Notes under the pieces: model-generated
Database searches by the model: none
Told to the model about the DNA's origin: nothing
Seen by the model: the letters and a program-made list of their open reading frames with translations, nothing else
Position numbers and translations under genes: made by a program
Shown: positions 1 through 12,700 of the stretch, piece by piece
Layout: each line of letters starts with the position of its first letter
Numbering within the stretch: the stretch's first letter is position 1
DNA from: Micropterix aruncella
Taxonomy: Eukaryota > Arthropoda > Insecta > Lepidoptera > Micropterigidae
DNA length: 64,000 nt
Assembly: GCA_944548615.1 (NCBI GenBank)
Contig: OX155955.1
Coordinates: 14,227,039-14,291,038, forward strand
Reading direction: 5' to 3'

Positions 1-2168
1 CACACGCTTGCAAGTGCTGTAGTATGTCATGAGCCTCCAAGCATGGCGGACGCTATGCTCGATTTAACGTAATTAAATTTTAAAGTGACGCAATGTAAGA
101 AAATACCAAGAATTAGTATAAAAAAGATGGCAAAATACCGTTTAACCGCTACCAAGCATAGGCAACTTTTTTCTTACTTTATGGAATTTATCAGTAGGAT
201 TCCACATACAGTACAAAAAGAATTATATAGTTTCCCCAACAAGCACAAAATTCATACAAGGAGTGCCGAATATAGATTTAAGCTGATTAAAAGTCAAGTA
301 AAGGCGAAAGCAATTTGGCTTATATTACCTTTTAGTCATATGATTTTGTCGTATAAAGGTTTACTCAGCTTTCATATCGAGTTTATTATAGAGTTTATTC
401 AGCTATTTTATACAGCGTTTTAGCTGTATAAGCCTTTTAGTCAAATAAGGGTGGTATAATTGCTATAAAGCATACTTATTTATAACCATTTTATAACTGA
501 CAGCTGTATAGTAGTCGAATAAATACCCTTTATAGAACAAACAAAACAAAAGTACTACTTTTCCCTTACTACACCAAAGGCTTTATAGTGGTTACAAGAC
601 CCACCCTTATAGAGCTTATAGTCATATTGAAGTGCAGAAATTGCTTTACAAAGGTTAAAGCTGTATAGATGTCACTAGGCCCTCACTTACGCAGCTTATA
701 GTCTTATAAAGGTTATATTAAAGTTGCAGATGCTATATAAGCATATCGGCCATTTTTTCTCGAATCTATAGCCTAAAATTTTTGTAATATATTTTTAAAG
801 GCATTTTAAGTCATAAAATACTTGTATTAAAGGTAAATCTTACTTCAAAGTGTGTGAAAAATACCCAGCAAGTGTTTTTTTTTACTACGAAAAATAAAAT
901 AAATTTCCAAAAAATCTTTAAACCATAACTTTACTTAATATTGTCGATGAAATGATGTCCGAAAAGAGAATTTAGTAATTATATAAGGGCTATACAAGGG
1001 TGCCACAGCATGCGCTGGCTATATAAGGGTGCCACAGCATGCGCTATAAGAGCTTTATAAGCGCTTTTTCAGCTTTCTTATATCACCGAAGGTAGCCGTT
1101 ATGACCGCTATTTAGCCACTATTCAGCTAAAAGCCTTATAAAATGCGCCTAATACGGTGGTATAGACTTTAAATAAAAATGTATATGACTGCTATATTAC
1201 CAGTTCTTGTGACTAAAAGCTGTAGCGATAACGTTGCCGTGACTTTTATATAGCCGATTTGTGCTACTTGGGTCGTTTGTCCAGTCAGCTATTTTTAGTA
1301 AGTACTTATTATATAGAGCGGGGGAGAAAGCGGCGTGCCTTCGCCGAGCGATTACAATCTGTATCAAGGCAAACAAGCATGTGGATGGCTCGCAAGCATT
1401 TGCCACAAGCTTCCTTGGATTCGCGCACATAAAACTGACACTCGGATCACAAGCGCTTGCAAGCCTACACAAGCCAAGCCAAACGCCCGATCTACACGTT
1501 TGAATTTGTAAAGGCTCGCCAAGGCTTGGCAAGCGTGGGTATGCAGCATATTACCCTATATAATCAATGATTACGCAAAATTAAAATGTGTGTGTGAGCA
1601 TGTCGTCCGATGGATTTCTCGCACACACTCGTAGCATTTACGACAACGGTATAGTGAAGCAGATGCTTATCATTGCTATTGATTATAAGGTAAGCACGGT
1701 TAACCCATATGGAAAACCGCATGGAAATCAGTATGGAAAATTTTAATACATAAAACTGTTAAAGGGCGATGTAAATACCATGTATATCAAGTTTTGTGAA
1801 AATTGGCTCAATTGATTTTGTATAAATTGATGGGAAATATGTGTCATTGTGGGCCATAAGAGATGTGTTATGTACCATTTTTTATAAAATTTCATTAATT
1901 TATTATTTAACTCAGAGCCAGTACGTACTAAAATAATAAAATTCAAATCGAAAAAGTTGTGATAAATATATTAATTATTTATTTAAAATCACCAGAGTAC
2001 ATTGGTCATTTGCGATGTTGTTTTTTAAAAATGCGTTTTTAGTTTATTTTTGCCAATATTCAGATTCTGGTGTCACAACAACATGGAAAAAATAAAATTT
2101 ATACATTATTCGTATTCGATAATTTATAAAATGATTTTCGAAGTTATGGGACACGTAATATGTCCCAT
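1..2168. other. AT-rich intergenic DNA with short repeats
   Basis: No gene is recognised. Stretches around 290-730 and 960-1150 are full of loosely repeated TTATAGC/CTTATAAAGG words. A 29-bp tandem pair lies at 988-1045 with one mismatch. From 1370 to 1550 there are many CTTGCAAGC/AAGCxTGG words. The ORFs present have no family features and overlap on both strands. Confidence 0.6.
988..1045. repeat. Tandem pair of a 29-bp unit
   Basis: Two adjacent units contain AAGGGTGCCACAGCATGCGC and differ at a single base (CTATACAAG against CTATATAAG). Confidence 0.85.
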
Positions 2169-2433
2169 AGAAGTGTAATAATAGAATTATGATGGGCCCG
2201 ACCGGTCGGTGAATTCCATGGCAGCTCCGTTTGTATTTTATTCTATATATTAATCAATCACGAAGTATCCCATATTAATTGGTTTTCTCGTTAATCAATC
2301 GATTAATTAGAAAACCAATTAAACTGGAATACGTTGTGATTGATTAATATATAGAATAAAATACAAACGGAGCTGCCATAGAATTCACTCACCGACCGGT
2401 CGAACTCATAATAATACTATTATTACACTTCTG
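2169..2433. mobile_element. Foldback MITE with arms of about 110 bp
   Basis: The left arm (AGAAGTGTAATAATAG, then GACCGGTCGGTGAATTC and ACAAACGGAGCTGCC in reverse) is mirrored by the right arm ending CTATTATTACACTTCT at 2432. Sequence after the right arm (GGTGGACTCCAGACTAC) recurs at 14907 and, reversed, near 57050, so this is part of a dispersed family. No coding capacity. Confidence 0.8.
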
Positions 2434-2539
2434 GGGGTTGAACGGTGGACTCCAGACTACCGACCGTCTGTGATAGGTGTAGGACAGCTGTCTTGCCCCT
2501 AATGAGCGTTCACCTTACCACCTATTCACTCCCATTCAT

Positions 2540-3175
2540 GTATTGAAGACACATCTCAAAGCTCCGACAGGTCACAACGAATTAGAATCTGCTGCAGATA
2601 AAGGTGAAGATATCATGAGACTACCTGGTCAGAATATGAAGATCAATTATTCAGTTTCATCTTCTGTTAGAACTCGGTACCATACACAGATTTCGAGACC
2701 CAACAGATTTGCTTTTCAAGAAAACGATCCAGCAACGCCATTCCTAATGCCACGGTGGGCTCAAAATTCTGTTTCAACACCGAGTACCTACTTCATATAC
2801 AGCATTATACTCATCAGTCCTTTATAAAAAAAAACATTTATTATGAATATTATTATTATAACAGCCAAATAAATTGCTATGACAGTCTCGCCGTCAATGA
2901 GCCAATAAGTCCCTATCACCATAATAAGTCTGTGCCCTATCCTTATTAGGGACTGTCCCTATTAGGTCTGTGGAGCCAATACTATCGCCACCTGGATTTC
3001 GCTGTCAAAAAATGGTTTCCAAAATGTTCTATGGAGCTGAGCAACCTAATACCATATACAATAAATTACACAGCAAAATTGTGAATAAATTGCCTTTTTA
3101 TATACAGTGTAATATTCATTAAGTAATGTTTTTATAGCACAATAAAGTTACTCTATTCTATTCTATTCTATCTCC
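2540..3175 (+). repeat. Decayed repeat block ending in a LINE-like 3' tail
   Basis: The segment 2810-3050 resembles the 180-bp units at 20139-20680 (CAGTCCTTTATAAAAAAA). The end 3100-3170 has CAGTGTAATATTCATTAAGT, then TTATAGCACAATAAAGTTA and three ATTCT units, identical in plan to the 3' end at 36848-36903. An open frame at 2543-2827 is not recognised. Confidence 0.6.
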
Positions 3176-3655
3176 ATCGTCAAGAGCTTTTGAGGATAGT
3201 CATGTTGAGATCTACCAAAATAATGATTTATTCAAATTACTAAAATTACTAAATCTAATCTAAACTCCATAAATTCCGTAATGATCGTATCGAACATTTA
3301 AAAAATGGTTGCCTGCGTCTAGTAGAAAATATATGAAATTCCGATTGGTCCAAGCCGACCGTTTCCGAAACGTTGGAATCCTCAGCCAATCAGGCACTTT
3401 CCCTAAGTAGCACTCTTCGCAAGAACGGCCCCTCGTAGGCCCCTCACTGAACGTAGGCAATGACAGTGGGCAATGACGCCGGCGTCTGTCATTTCTGTCG
3501 TCGTTTTTGAGGTTGTTTTTTCTCAGATAAAGGAAATCGCGTCGTAAATTCGATTTATTTTAATGAATAGAGTTTTTAAAATGAGTGCAAACAGCGCGTA
3601 TTCATAAAAAAATGTTAGTTTAAACAGCCACATCCTTGAAATTGAAGAATTCGAG

Positions 3656-3759
3656 ATGGACGGATTCGACAACAACAAACTCGACAAGCAAATGGATAGT
3701 TTTGGGGTGAAACCGGCCAAAATAGCCAAATCGAACGAGCAACAAGGGAATTGCTACTG
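3656..3759 (+). CDS. ash2: ash2 coding exon 1 (start codon, N-terminal tail)
   Basis: This exon encodes 34 residues beginning [17 protein letters not shown] and ending ...GNCY plus TG of a cysteine codon. The donor is TACTG|GTGACG. Joining to exon 2 gives CYCGKDRN, the start of the ASH2 zinc finger, which supports this exon although it is short. An in-frame stop at 3605-3607 and no other ATG before 3656 fix the start. The 5' UTR probably begins within 3440-3600, but no core promoter element was clear. Confidence 0.85.
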
Positions 3760-6700
3760 GTGACGTATCTTTGTGATAATCGTTGAATACGCGCTAGTCT
3801 TAAGATCTGGAAGATATCTACGAAGATATTTGTTATTTCAGTGAAATCCTATTTAAATGGAAGGTGACATTAAAACTATAATGTATCCCGCAAGTTCTCC
3901 TAAGAGGTCACCATCATCAGAAATTTTAGATATATCTGTCCTTGCCTAGCATGTAGCGGAGCGCGTTTTTTACTCCTTCGTGCCGCTAAGTAAGGTGTCT
4001 TAACCTACCGAAATGTAGGTGTTTGTCGCTTCTTTACATGCCTATATCTCGCTTATTTATTGAGGCCGAATAAAGATTATTGCAGTTTCGGAATCAGTGT
4101 GGTGAATAGTTGGGTGACGTTAAAAAATCAACAATGCAGAATTGGTTCCTATTTTACATTAATACCAACAATGATCTCCCGTTTATCATTTGCTTCATCG
4201 ATAAATTTGCGATGATGCGTCAACGAGACTAAAATGACACTCCTCCTCAATCTCGGCACAAATGTCACAAATCTCGGCACAAATGAGTCATGTCTTTTGG
4301 TGAATCCATGTTAAGTTAAATTCACTTTTCTTTGGTAAAAGTTTTGGTATTTCCATTTGTTCTTCTAGTCTCTCAGTGGCTCATGCTAACACAGGTTTGA
4401 CTACCCTCCAAACCCCCAATACAGTTTGTGCGGGGTGGGTTACATTTCACTACAAAACCTTTCTCAGTAATCGAGACAGCTTCAGATTGGATTCTGGAGG
4501 TCGATTCGCAGTATAAATGTAGGTTTTTAAGGTCTAATTCCCTGAAGGTCTCGGATGCACAGCCCGGTGTCCCGGAATCTGGCCTGCTGACTCTACCCCC
4601 GGCATTCAATGGACAAAATACTGTCTGATCTGAAAAATTTAGCTTTTAAAAAACTCGCACTTTTTCGTCACTGGCTCCCCAACTACAGTTCATTCTGCTC
4701 ATTGGCAGTCAATGTTTTGCCATCTAGTTCTTGCCAGTATATAATTATGTTAGCATCATGCAGATAGTGTATTTTGGCAATCAGTAGGACATATAACTTT
4801 TATTCCATACTTTGTTGGCTTTAAATAGGTACCTTCCTTGAATCATAATTATCATTTCGTCTATGTAAGTAGTTGCTCCAGGGCTGTACAGTTTTTGGCA
4901 GTTTGATATGAACATATGAAGGACATCGCTAATGTGAGTCGATTCATCAGTCTTTCTACACTCCTCAAGTGTTTGTGGGTTGTAAAATCTTAACATTAAC
5001 CTCTTAACTTATAAGCCCGAAAACACGCCGAATTTTTGTTTTTACATAGACTTAAAAGCCTAAAATACTCGTCTATCTTGGCAATATTCGGTTATATTCT
5101 GTTGCCTATAGTTAGTTACAAATGTGGCCACAAGAGAGTTTAAGAATGCTACTCTGGTCGGTTTCACACTTTTATAAAATAATTGTGAAGTTCAGAGGTT
5201 AAAGCGGCAGGTCTTCAAGTTCATATTTTAATGACGCTTAGCTAGAGTTTTTATTGGTAAGTCATAAATAAACGTAATCTACAATTAAAATAGCATTTCA
5301 TTGAAATAGCAGATAAACATTGAAATTTAACGATTGTTAAGACTACTTTGATCTGTTCTAAATGGTCATTTGTAATTTTAGTGGCAAGGATAGGAATCTC
5401 AATATCGTGGAGCTTCTATGTGCGTCTTGCTCAAGATGGTTCCACGAATCGTGCATCGGTTACCAGCTCGGGAAATTGGTGCCCTTCATGATGAATTACG
5501 TGTTTGTTTGCAAGAATTGCTCTTCGACCGGTTTGGAGAATTTCAAGAAGAATCAAGCATGTAAGTATGTGTATTTTCGACGGACGTAGACGATCATGAC
5601 TGTGATTCTCACCTCCCTGGCATAGAAGACCTTACCTCGAATGTTCAAATTCACAGCCATGGCATTATGATGAAAAATAACGAGTGTTTTTCTGTTGCTT
5701 TTCTCTCCATTGTTGGAGCGCCGCAACCATAGACTTTACTGCGTTATTCCATATTCATATTCTTATCCATATTCCATATTCATATTATTAGTTATTTTAT
5801 TGTTCCAGCGACCATTCTTCTACCTTTTAGTTATTTTTTTTTTACTTGATATTATTTTGTTTATTTAATTACTTCATGACTGTTAATTGAATAGTTTATT
5901 ACTTATTTCTAGATCTTTGATGTTAAACCTATGTTTTAATTAATATAGGAAAATTTACTTTAGTGCGATGCAGCCACATGTGAAGTAGGAAACTAAAAAT
6001 CAGAAAGACTGAATGGGATATATTTATATATCCCATTCCAAAGTTATTTTCCAAAGTAATTATATATATAGGCTAAGTTTCAAAAATCTGTAACGATTTT
6101 AGAAAATAAATTGAATTGAATTGACATATTCCTTTATTGCCAATACACTTAGCCCTGGGTATTCGCAACTTCAATCGCGGACACTGGTACAACTCTAAGT
6201 TACAGTTTTTCGACATCTTTTGCGACGTCTAGACGTCGCAAGAAGTACTGTCACAATTTTAATTGTCCGCTAGCTAAAATTGTGACAGTATTGACGCAAT
6301 GGCGAAGTCCGTTCGATATAATTCAGAACTGATAACTGCCCTCTGGCGGTTGATGAAGAGAGTTAAAAGTATACCTCATTAGCCTAATGTTATAGCAGAT
6401 AAACAAATCGGGATTTTTTAAGTTGTGCAGCTTTTAATCTAAGGTAGCGATATCTCACAGTGTAGTCCATTTGTATCTTTGGCTCAATTGGCAAATTAAC
6501 CAATCCTTGTTGTGCGAGTGTCCGTTCAGACTTATTCTCTTATTATTTGAGATATATTCATGGCCCCTGTGATATTCACCCACTTGTTAGGACACTAACC
6601 TGTAGATCTAGAGCGCTATCTATAAAAAAGGAAGTTCCTTTGTTTAGTCTTTGGGCATGAAATTTATTTTATTATTGTTTGTTTCAATAGCGTTTCCTCA

Positions 6701-9700
6701 GATGTGCGTGACGGCTATAGCTAATCTGCAGCAAGAAAGCGTCAAGGACGGCAGCAATAAGTTGCAGTTCAGCAAGGATCAGGAAATTATTCCCTTCATT
6801 GATCAATATTGGGAGGCCATGACGACGATGCCCAGAAGGTTAGCAAAAATAATGAACATTCTGATGCTTTATGACGCAAATGCGTTTTTTTTTTATTTCA
6901 GTAAATGGTTGAGCTTTCTCTGAAAATCTTTTTGGCAGTTACAAAGTAAACAGAAGCATTTTTTGGGTGGGTGCTAATGTGCTACAGTAGAACCTTAATT
7001 ATCCATCGGGTCTGGTGATGGATATGGGAAATAGACGAGTAAGATAAAAAACAAATTCACCGCGTGAATTTCGTAGCACCCGATATTTCGGCGACTTTGC
7101 AGCCGCCGTTGTCCAGGGTAGACTGAAAGAGCTGTCAATCCATTGTTACACGGGTAGGGTAATACACGCCACTGCGTAAATTATAATGGTGGTGAAGGGG
7201 CCTCGACGAGTGCGAATTTTGAAAGTTCATCGTGCATACAACACTCTTTGTATCATGTCTCATGTCCTTGCGTTCGGCTTTTGGCGATAGGAACATTTTA
7301 AGAAGAGGGTTCCACGTAGAAGAGAGTTTGTAACCGTCGTCTCTATTGAAGTTCTTCTCTTTCTATATTTTGTTTTATTTAAATAATAGATACATCTTTT
7401 GACATTATTTATTATCGTAAAGGGCGAGCTGTGCGACTGATTTCTTTCATTTTCATATTTTTCTCTCGCTCGATCATAAAAAAATTCAATGTATGTTTTG
7501 CATTAAATTAATTTCTCTACGCTCGTCTGCTAAAGGCGCTAATTGAGAAGCTCAATGTTTCCGATGATTGTGCGAATATACCTAATTGGGATAATGATTA
7601 ATTAGTAATTGAGCCAATGATTAATTGGCCTTTGAAGCACAGTGAGCTGAGTAACATTTTCTGTTAAATCGACAATCTTATTTCCGGAATCTATAAGTCG
7701 ATGTTTATACTGCCAAACTTATCTAGCTCAAATAGCGATTTTGACATAGGTCATAGTGTATTTGACATGTTGAGAAAACTAAAGTAATCTATATGGCAAA
7801 ATATTACATAAATCAGTTTGGTTTGGTAGGAATCTATTACGATTTAATTATTTACGAATTAAAGTGATTTATGTTTGTAGTTCCACTCAAAATAACCAAA
7901 ACAAAGTTTTACATGAGATTTAATATGAAGATTGTCTTTAAAAGTATAGGTTAAATAAATTATTAAAGTTTACTGGAAAAAATCAGGAATCTGAAAAAAT
8001 GTTTTTTTTTATCATTTGAAGTTTAGCATAAATTGTATTTTATTATCTCAAATTTCGTAAGGTCAGTCTACTTAATGTACAAGGGGCTTAAAAAAAAGTG
8101 ATAAACTCTTCGGAACCATATAAAAATAAATACTGGCAGCGCAGCTAGTACATCTGTATTGCGTTCTAATTGTTCTAATGTTCTAGTACATCTGTATTGA
8201 TTTTGTTTTGTTTTATTTTAAAGAATCAGAATTTCGCAAAGAGAAAAAAATCAGAATTTCGCACGGTAATTAAATACCATTGATTGATTTTTTTTATAAG
8301 GAAGAAGTATTGCAACACTTACGAGATACATTAGGAGTTGATGCTACCCCCATATTCTACGAATTGCACATTGGTGTGCTGAATTTAGGCGAGGAAGAAT
8401 TTCAACCACGAGACCCTTGCTCGGGTCGCCCTACGACGGCAGTCACTGGAGAAATTGTTTGAAAAGTTTAAAAAATTGTTTTAATGCATCGCTAAAGTTA
8501 CAGTTCATTTTATTGGTGATGAAGTGAAGATTTCGACAGGTATTTTACACGATCGCTTAGGGATGAAAAACGTCTCCCCGATGCTTATGGATGAGCAGAA
8601 AAATTTGACCGAAGATTTCGCAAAGTTCTTTACTACAGGAGCATGACCGTTTTTTAGCTCGATTCATAACTATGGACGAAACAAAACAACAATCTATGAC
8701 CTGAAATGATCATAATCTCCAACTCCTAAAAATTCAAGGCCATTTTATCTGCTGGTAAGATTGTGGGTTTTTATTTCTTTTTCTTTTTTGATCATGGAGC
8801 TACTATATCGGAGGTTATATATGCTAAACAAATGAAAAAAAAAAACAAAACGAAATACATGAACAACGAAGAGGCAAACTCGCTAAAATTATTTTGTTTC
8901 ACCCAGATAACACCCCAGAATACAAGTCCAGAGTTGCAATGACTGCTATTGAAAAAGCTGGCTTTGAAGTACTGGAACATCCTCCATACTTCTAAGGCCA
9001 TGCCCTTAGTAAATTTTATATAGTTCCAATATTTAAAAAATATCTGAGTACAAAAATTTAAAGATGATGCGGTAGTTTCCGCAGTTTAGGATTTTTTAAA
9101 GTGATTGGGATGAAGAGTTTTTTACAAAGATTATTTTATGTTTATAAAAGTTATCTTCATCATATTCATTATCCCTTTTTATTGAATACCATAGTATTTA
9201 GCATTTTCTATTATGTATTTAGCATTTTCTAGAATCGTTCCGACAGTTTCTGCATTTAGTTATTAGTCCATATTGTGATTTTTCGAGGGTGCAAACTACA
9301 ACATGGAATGCTTCGTCTCGTTTTATAGAAAATAGTAAAATGCCACTCGGCTCGATTCGGTTCCGAAGTCCCTGATGTGCGATTTCGGAGCATCGGCGTC
9401 GTTGCATCTAGTTTGGGTGTGATCGAGGAGGGCGGACGGTTTGCAGAGTGACGCAGTCGTGGTACCTGACGGTGCAGCGCGCGCTCATCAAGGACGTGCG
9501 GGCGCTGTTCACCTACGAGGAGAGTGCAGCCACGGGGCCTATGTTCGGGCTGGTGCGGCCCGAGCCGGCGGCCGTGCGGCCCAACTACGACGCGCTGGCG
9601 CGGGCGGGCGGCGCAGCCAACAACAAGTCGCGCACCAAGCGCCGCGGTCCGGGCGAGGGCCGGCGGCCGCGGGCCGGCGCGGCCGACGCGCCCCCCGCCC

Positions 9701-12700
9701 CCCGCATCCCGCTGCACGGCTACCCCCCAGACCACCCCTTCAACAAGGACGGCTACCGCTACATCCTCGCCGAGCCCGACCCCCACGCTCCTTTCAGACA
9801 GGTGAGCCTCCTTTCCCTCTCGCGGGCGAGCGTGGCCAAGCCCCCCATCCCCCGTTGCACGGCTACATTGCCCCGACCGCCACTACAACGAGGATGGATA
9901 CTGCTACATTCACTCCGAGCCCCGCCCCCAAGCCCCCTTCAGACGAATAAGCATCCTTTCTCTCGTGTGTGGGGGGCGGCTGACGCCCCCCACCCCCGGA
10001 TGCACGGCTACCCCCCTGCAATCCCCCCCCCCCCCCGACTATCCCTTTAACACGGATGGCTATTGCTACATCCTCGCCTAGCCTCCTTTCTCTCACTCTC
10101 ACGGTCGACACCCCTCCCTCCCTGCGCCCCCCTGTATATGTTATACCTAAATGTTGTCACAAAACCTTCAATTGAATTAAACTTAACTGCCACAGTATGA
10201 AATGAAGTACACTCTAAAACTTTTCATTTGACATCATTCTCATCTCTGTCGGTTCTCTGCCCGGGAGCTAGACGAAATGCCCACATTCCTTTATAAATAA
10301 ATTACCCGCGATAAATACATACCTACTGAATACCGATAGTAATTTTCTTCACAACTGTAAAACATTACTCAAAGTGGAAATAGAAACAGACTTGGTGGTA
10401 AATTATTACCACTGATTATTATCGATGACTCTTTCCTCGCTCGTTAAGAGCTATTTTGATATTTAATTTTAACATTTTGCTTTTTTAACAGTTTGTTGGC
10501 TTTTATTTTTGATTTGAAATGATATTGTTTTTTTTTTGTTGATCTTTTAAGTATTTTATCTAATATAAACATTTTTAATATGACAGTGTCTACTATATTA
10601 ATAAAATAATTTTACTGACTAAAAATATGCAATATTTTTCGATATTTAAATTATGTATAATTGTAATTCAATTGTGAGAGTCAATATTTTTCCATGTATC
10701 AATGTTTGTGATTATCACCTTCCGAAAAGAAATTCTGGCTACATGTTTGTCTTATTAAGGCCCAGTGACAGTTAGAAAAACACCTCGTGAAGGTGATATT
10801 AGCATTAATACCAATAATTTTGCTACGAATTATATCTGAAAAAAAAAAAAAGTTACAGAAAAGACCCATGTTATGCGAAAACCATCATAAAACTTGGATA
10901 ATAATGCTTAAAAAGGCTTTTCATGTGAGGATCATAATATCGCCATAGATATATAAAATTAAAAGCCTATCGTTAATATCTGAGGAGTTAAAGAACACTC
11001 TAAACGAATTGGAAAGTTATCGAATTTTACTAGTTGTTATCCAAAATTAGACAAAAAAACCACATGTTGATTTTTCGTTTTATGCTGAATTTCACATAAA
11101 ATCTAATAAATTTTGACAGATCTCCAACCCCTTCAGAGGATTTATCAAATTATTGCCTTATAAATTGGCACTGGTATGTGTTGCATTAAAAATCGCTATC
11201 CAAAAGTCATTATTGGTCTGTTTTACATTATTATTTATTTTGGCTTGTTTTTATCGATATTTATCATTAGGTATAAAAGATTTTATATAAAACTTTAGTC
11301 CAATGAAACTTTATACCTTTATCTATCTATTCATATAACATGTATAGTTAAAGTATTTGTAGTTACACATTTTATTTTAATTATGCATTGCGATGTTTGT
11401 TTCTACTCTTTATTGTGAAATTTCACAATGGGCGGGTTAATTATCACCACCAATTCTTACCACCAACCCTATTATGAAGTGTTTATATGTACAGTTGGGG
11501 ACTGAGCTAAATGTAAGCGGTGGCTGAGGTGCAGGGACCGGCGTTCGGTCTCCCCACCGCAGACATTAATGCTGTGACATCACTCGCCTGGTGCTACTTG
11601 ACAGTAATAGGTATTATAAATAGGATAGAAAATGAATAGTAATAGTAATAGGTATATACGAAGAACGCGAGTTCTACGAACGCCGGTCCCTGCACTTCAG
11701 CCACCGCTTACATTTAGCTCAGTCCCCAACAGTATGTGTCTGTGTAATATGTGTAATGTGTCTTGCTATTACATTTGATCTACATCATTGAAATGCAATT
11801 CTGGTAATTTTATCCAAATGTAGAATGATGACACTTGAAACCTTACAATGATAATGATAATATCAGGCGACCAAACGACTATGCCACCAGGCTATGTTTG
11901 GGGTGATATCCTTCTTAAAACTGATTTATCTGTAAACTGTTCTGAAATATCTGTTTTTGATTCGCTCTAAAATCCGACAGGAGTTATCCAAAAAATGTTT
12001 AATTAAAAATTTCGTTCTATAATAATAGGAATTTGACGAAAGCAACGAGTGGTCCGGAAAGCCGATACCTGGTTGGCTTTATCGAGCTCTTTGCCCTTCT
12101 TCGGTTCTTTTGGCCTTACACGACCGGGCGCCGCAACTCAAGATCGCCGAAGATAGGTTCGTATTTTAATTTATGATTATTGTTTATTCTGGATAGGCCG
12201 CTTTGCTGATACGTTCAGATCAGATCTTGCAAAGCTAGTATTAAACAATAACAACATTTTTTTAGGTAAGAATCGAGTCCGTTTTTAAATTGATTGACAG
12301 ATCTTGCACTAATCACTTAAAATGGTTTAGTCCACAACTCTGTTTAGCAGAATGTCATTAAGAGTGACCTTGAAGACTTGTGTTAATGTTGAATTTGTAA
12401 ATACATCAGAATTTGTGAATACATGCCCAGGTACATTGCTATAATTTGTAATAATGTTATATGCCTCAATCGGGACCCCTCTTTGTCTTCTTTGTTTAAG
12501 AGTAGTCAGTCCAAGTTATTCCAAGCGATCTTCATAATTCCTGTTCTTTAGGCCCACTGGCACTTTGGACGCTTTTTGCTGCACCTGTTTCAGCACATCT
12601 ACATCTTTGTATAACTAGGGCAGGGGTCGGCAAGTAATTTCAAGTGGGATCGGGATACTGTTGAATTATTTTATAGAAGTCCAGAAAAAAAACTTTATGA

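Noticed and set aside
45..423. 112-codon plus frame near the left edge
   Set aside because: Lies in the TTATAGC-rich repeat-like region and has no family features.
9256..9786. 176-codon minus frame
   Set aside because: Antisense shadow of the GC-rich ash2 exon 4, where stops are rare on both strands.
9441..9950. Second plus frame across ash2 exon 4
   Set aside because: Alternative frame of the same GC-rich exon; the conserved ASH2 motifs are in the frame starting at 9448.
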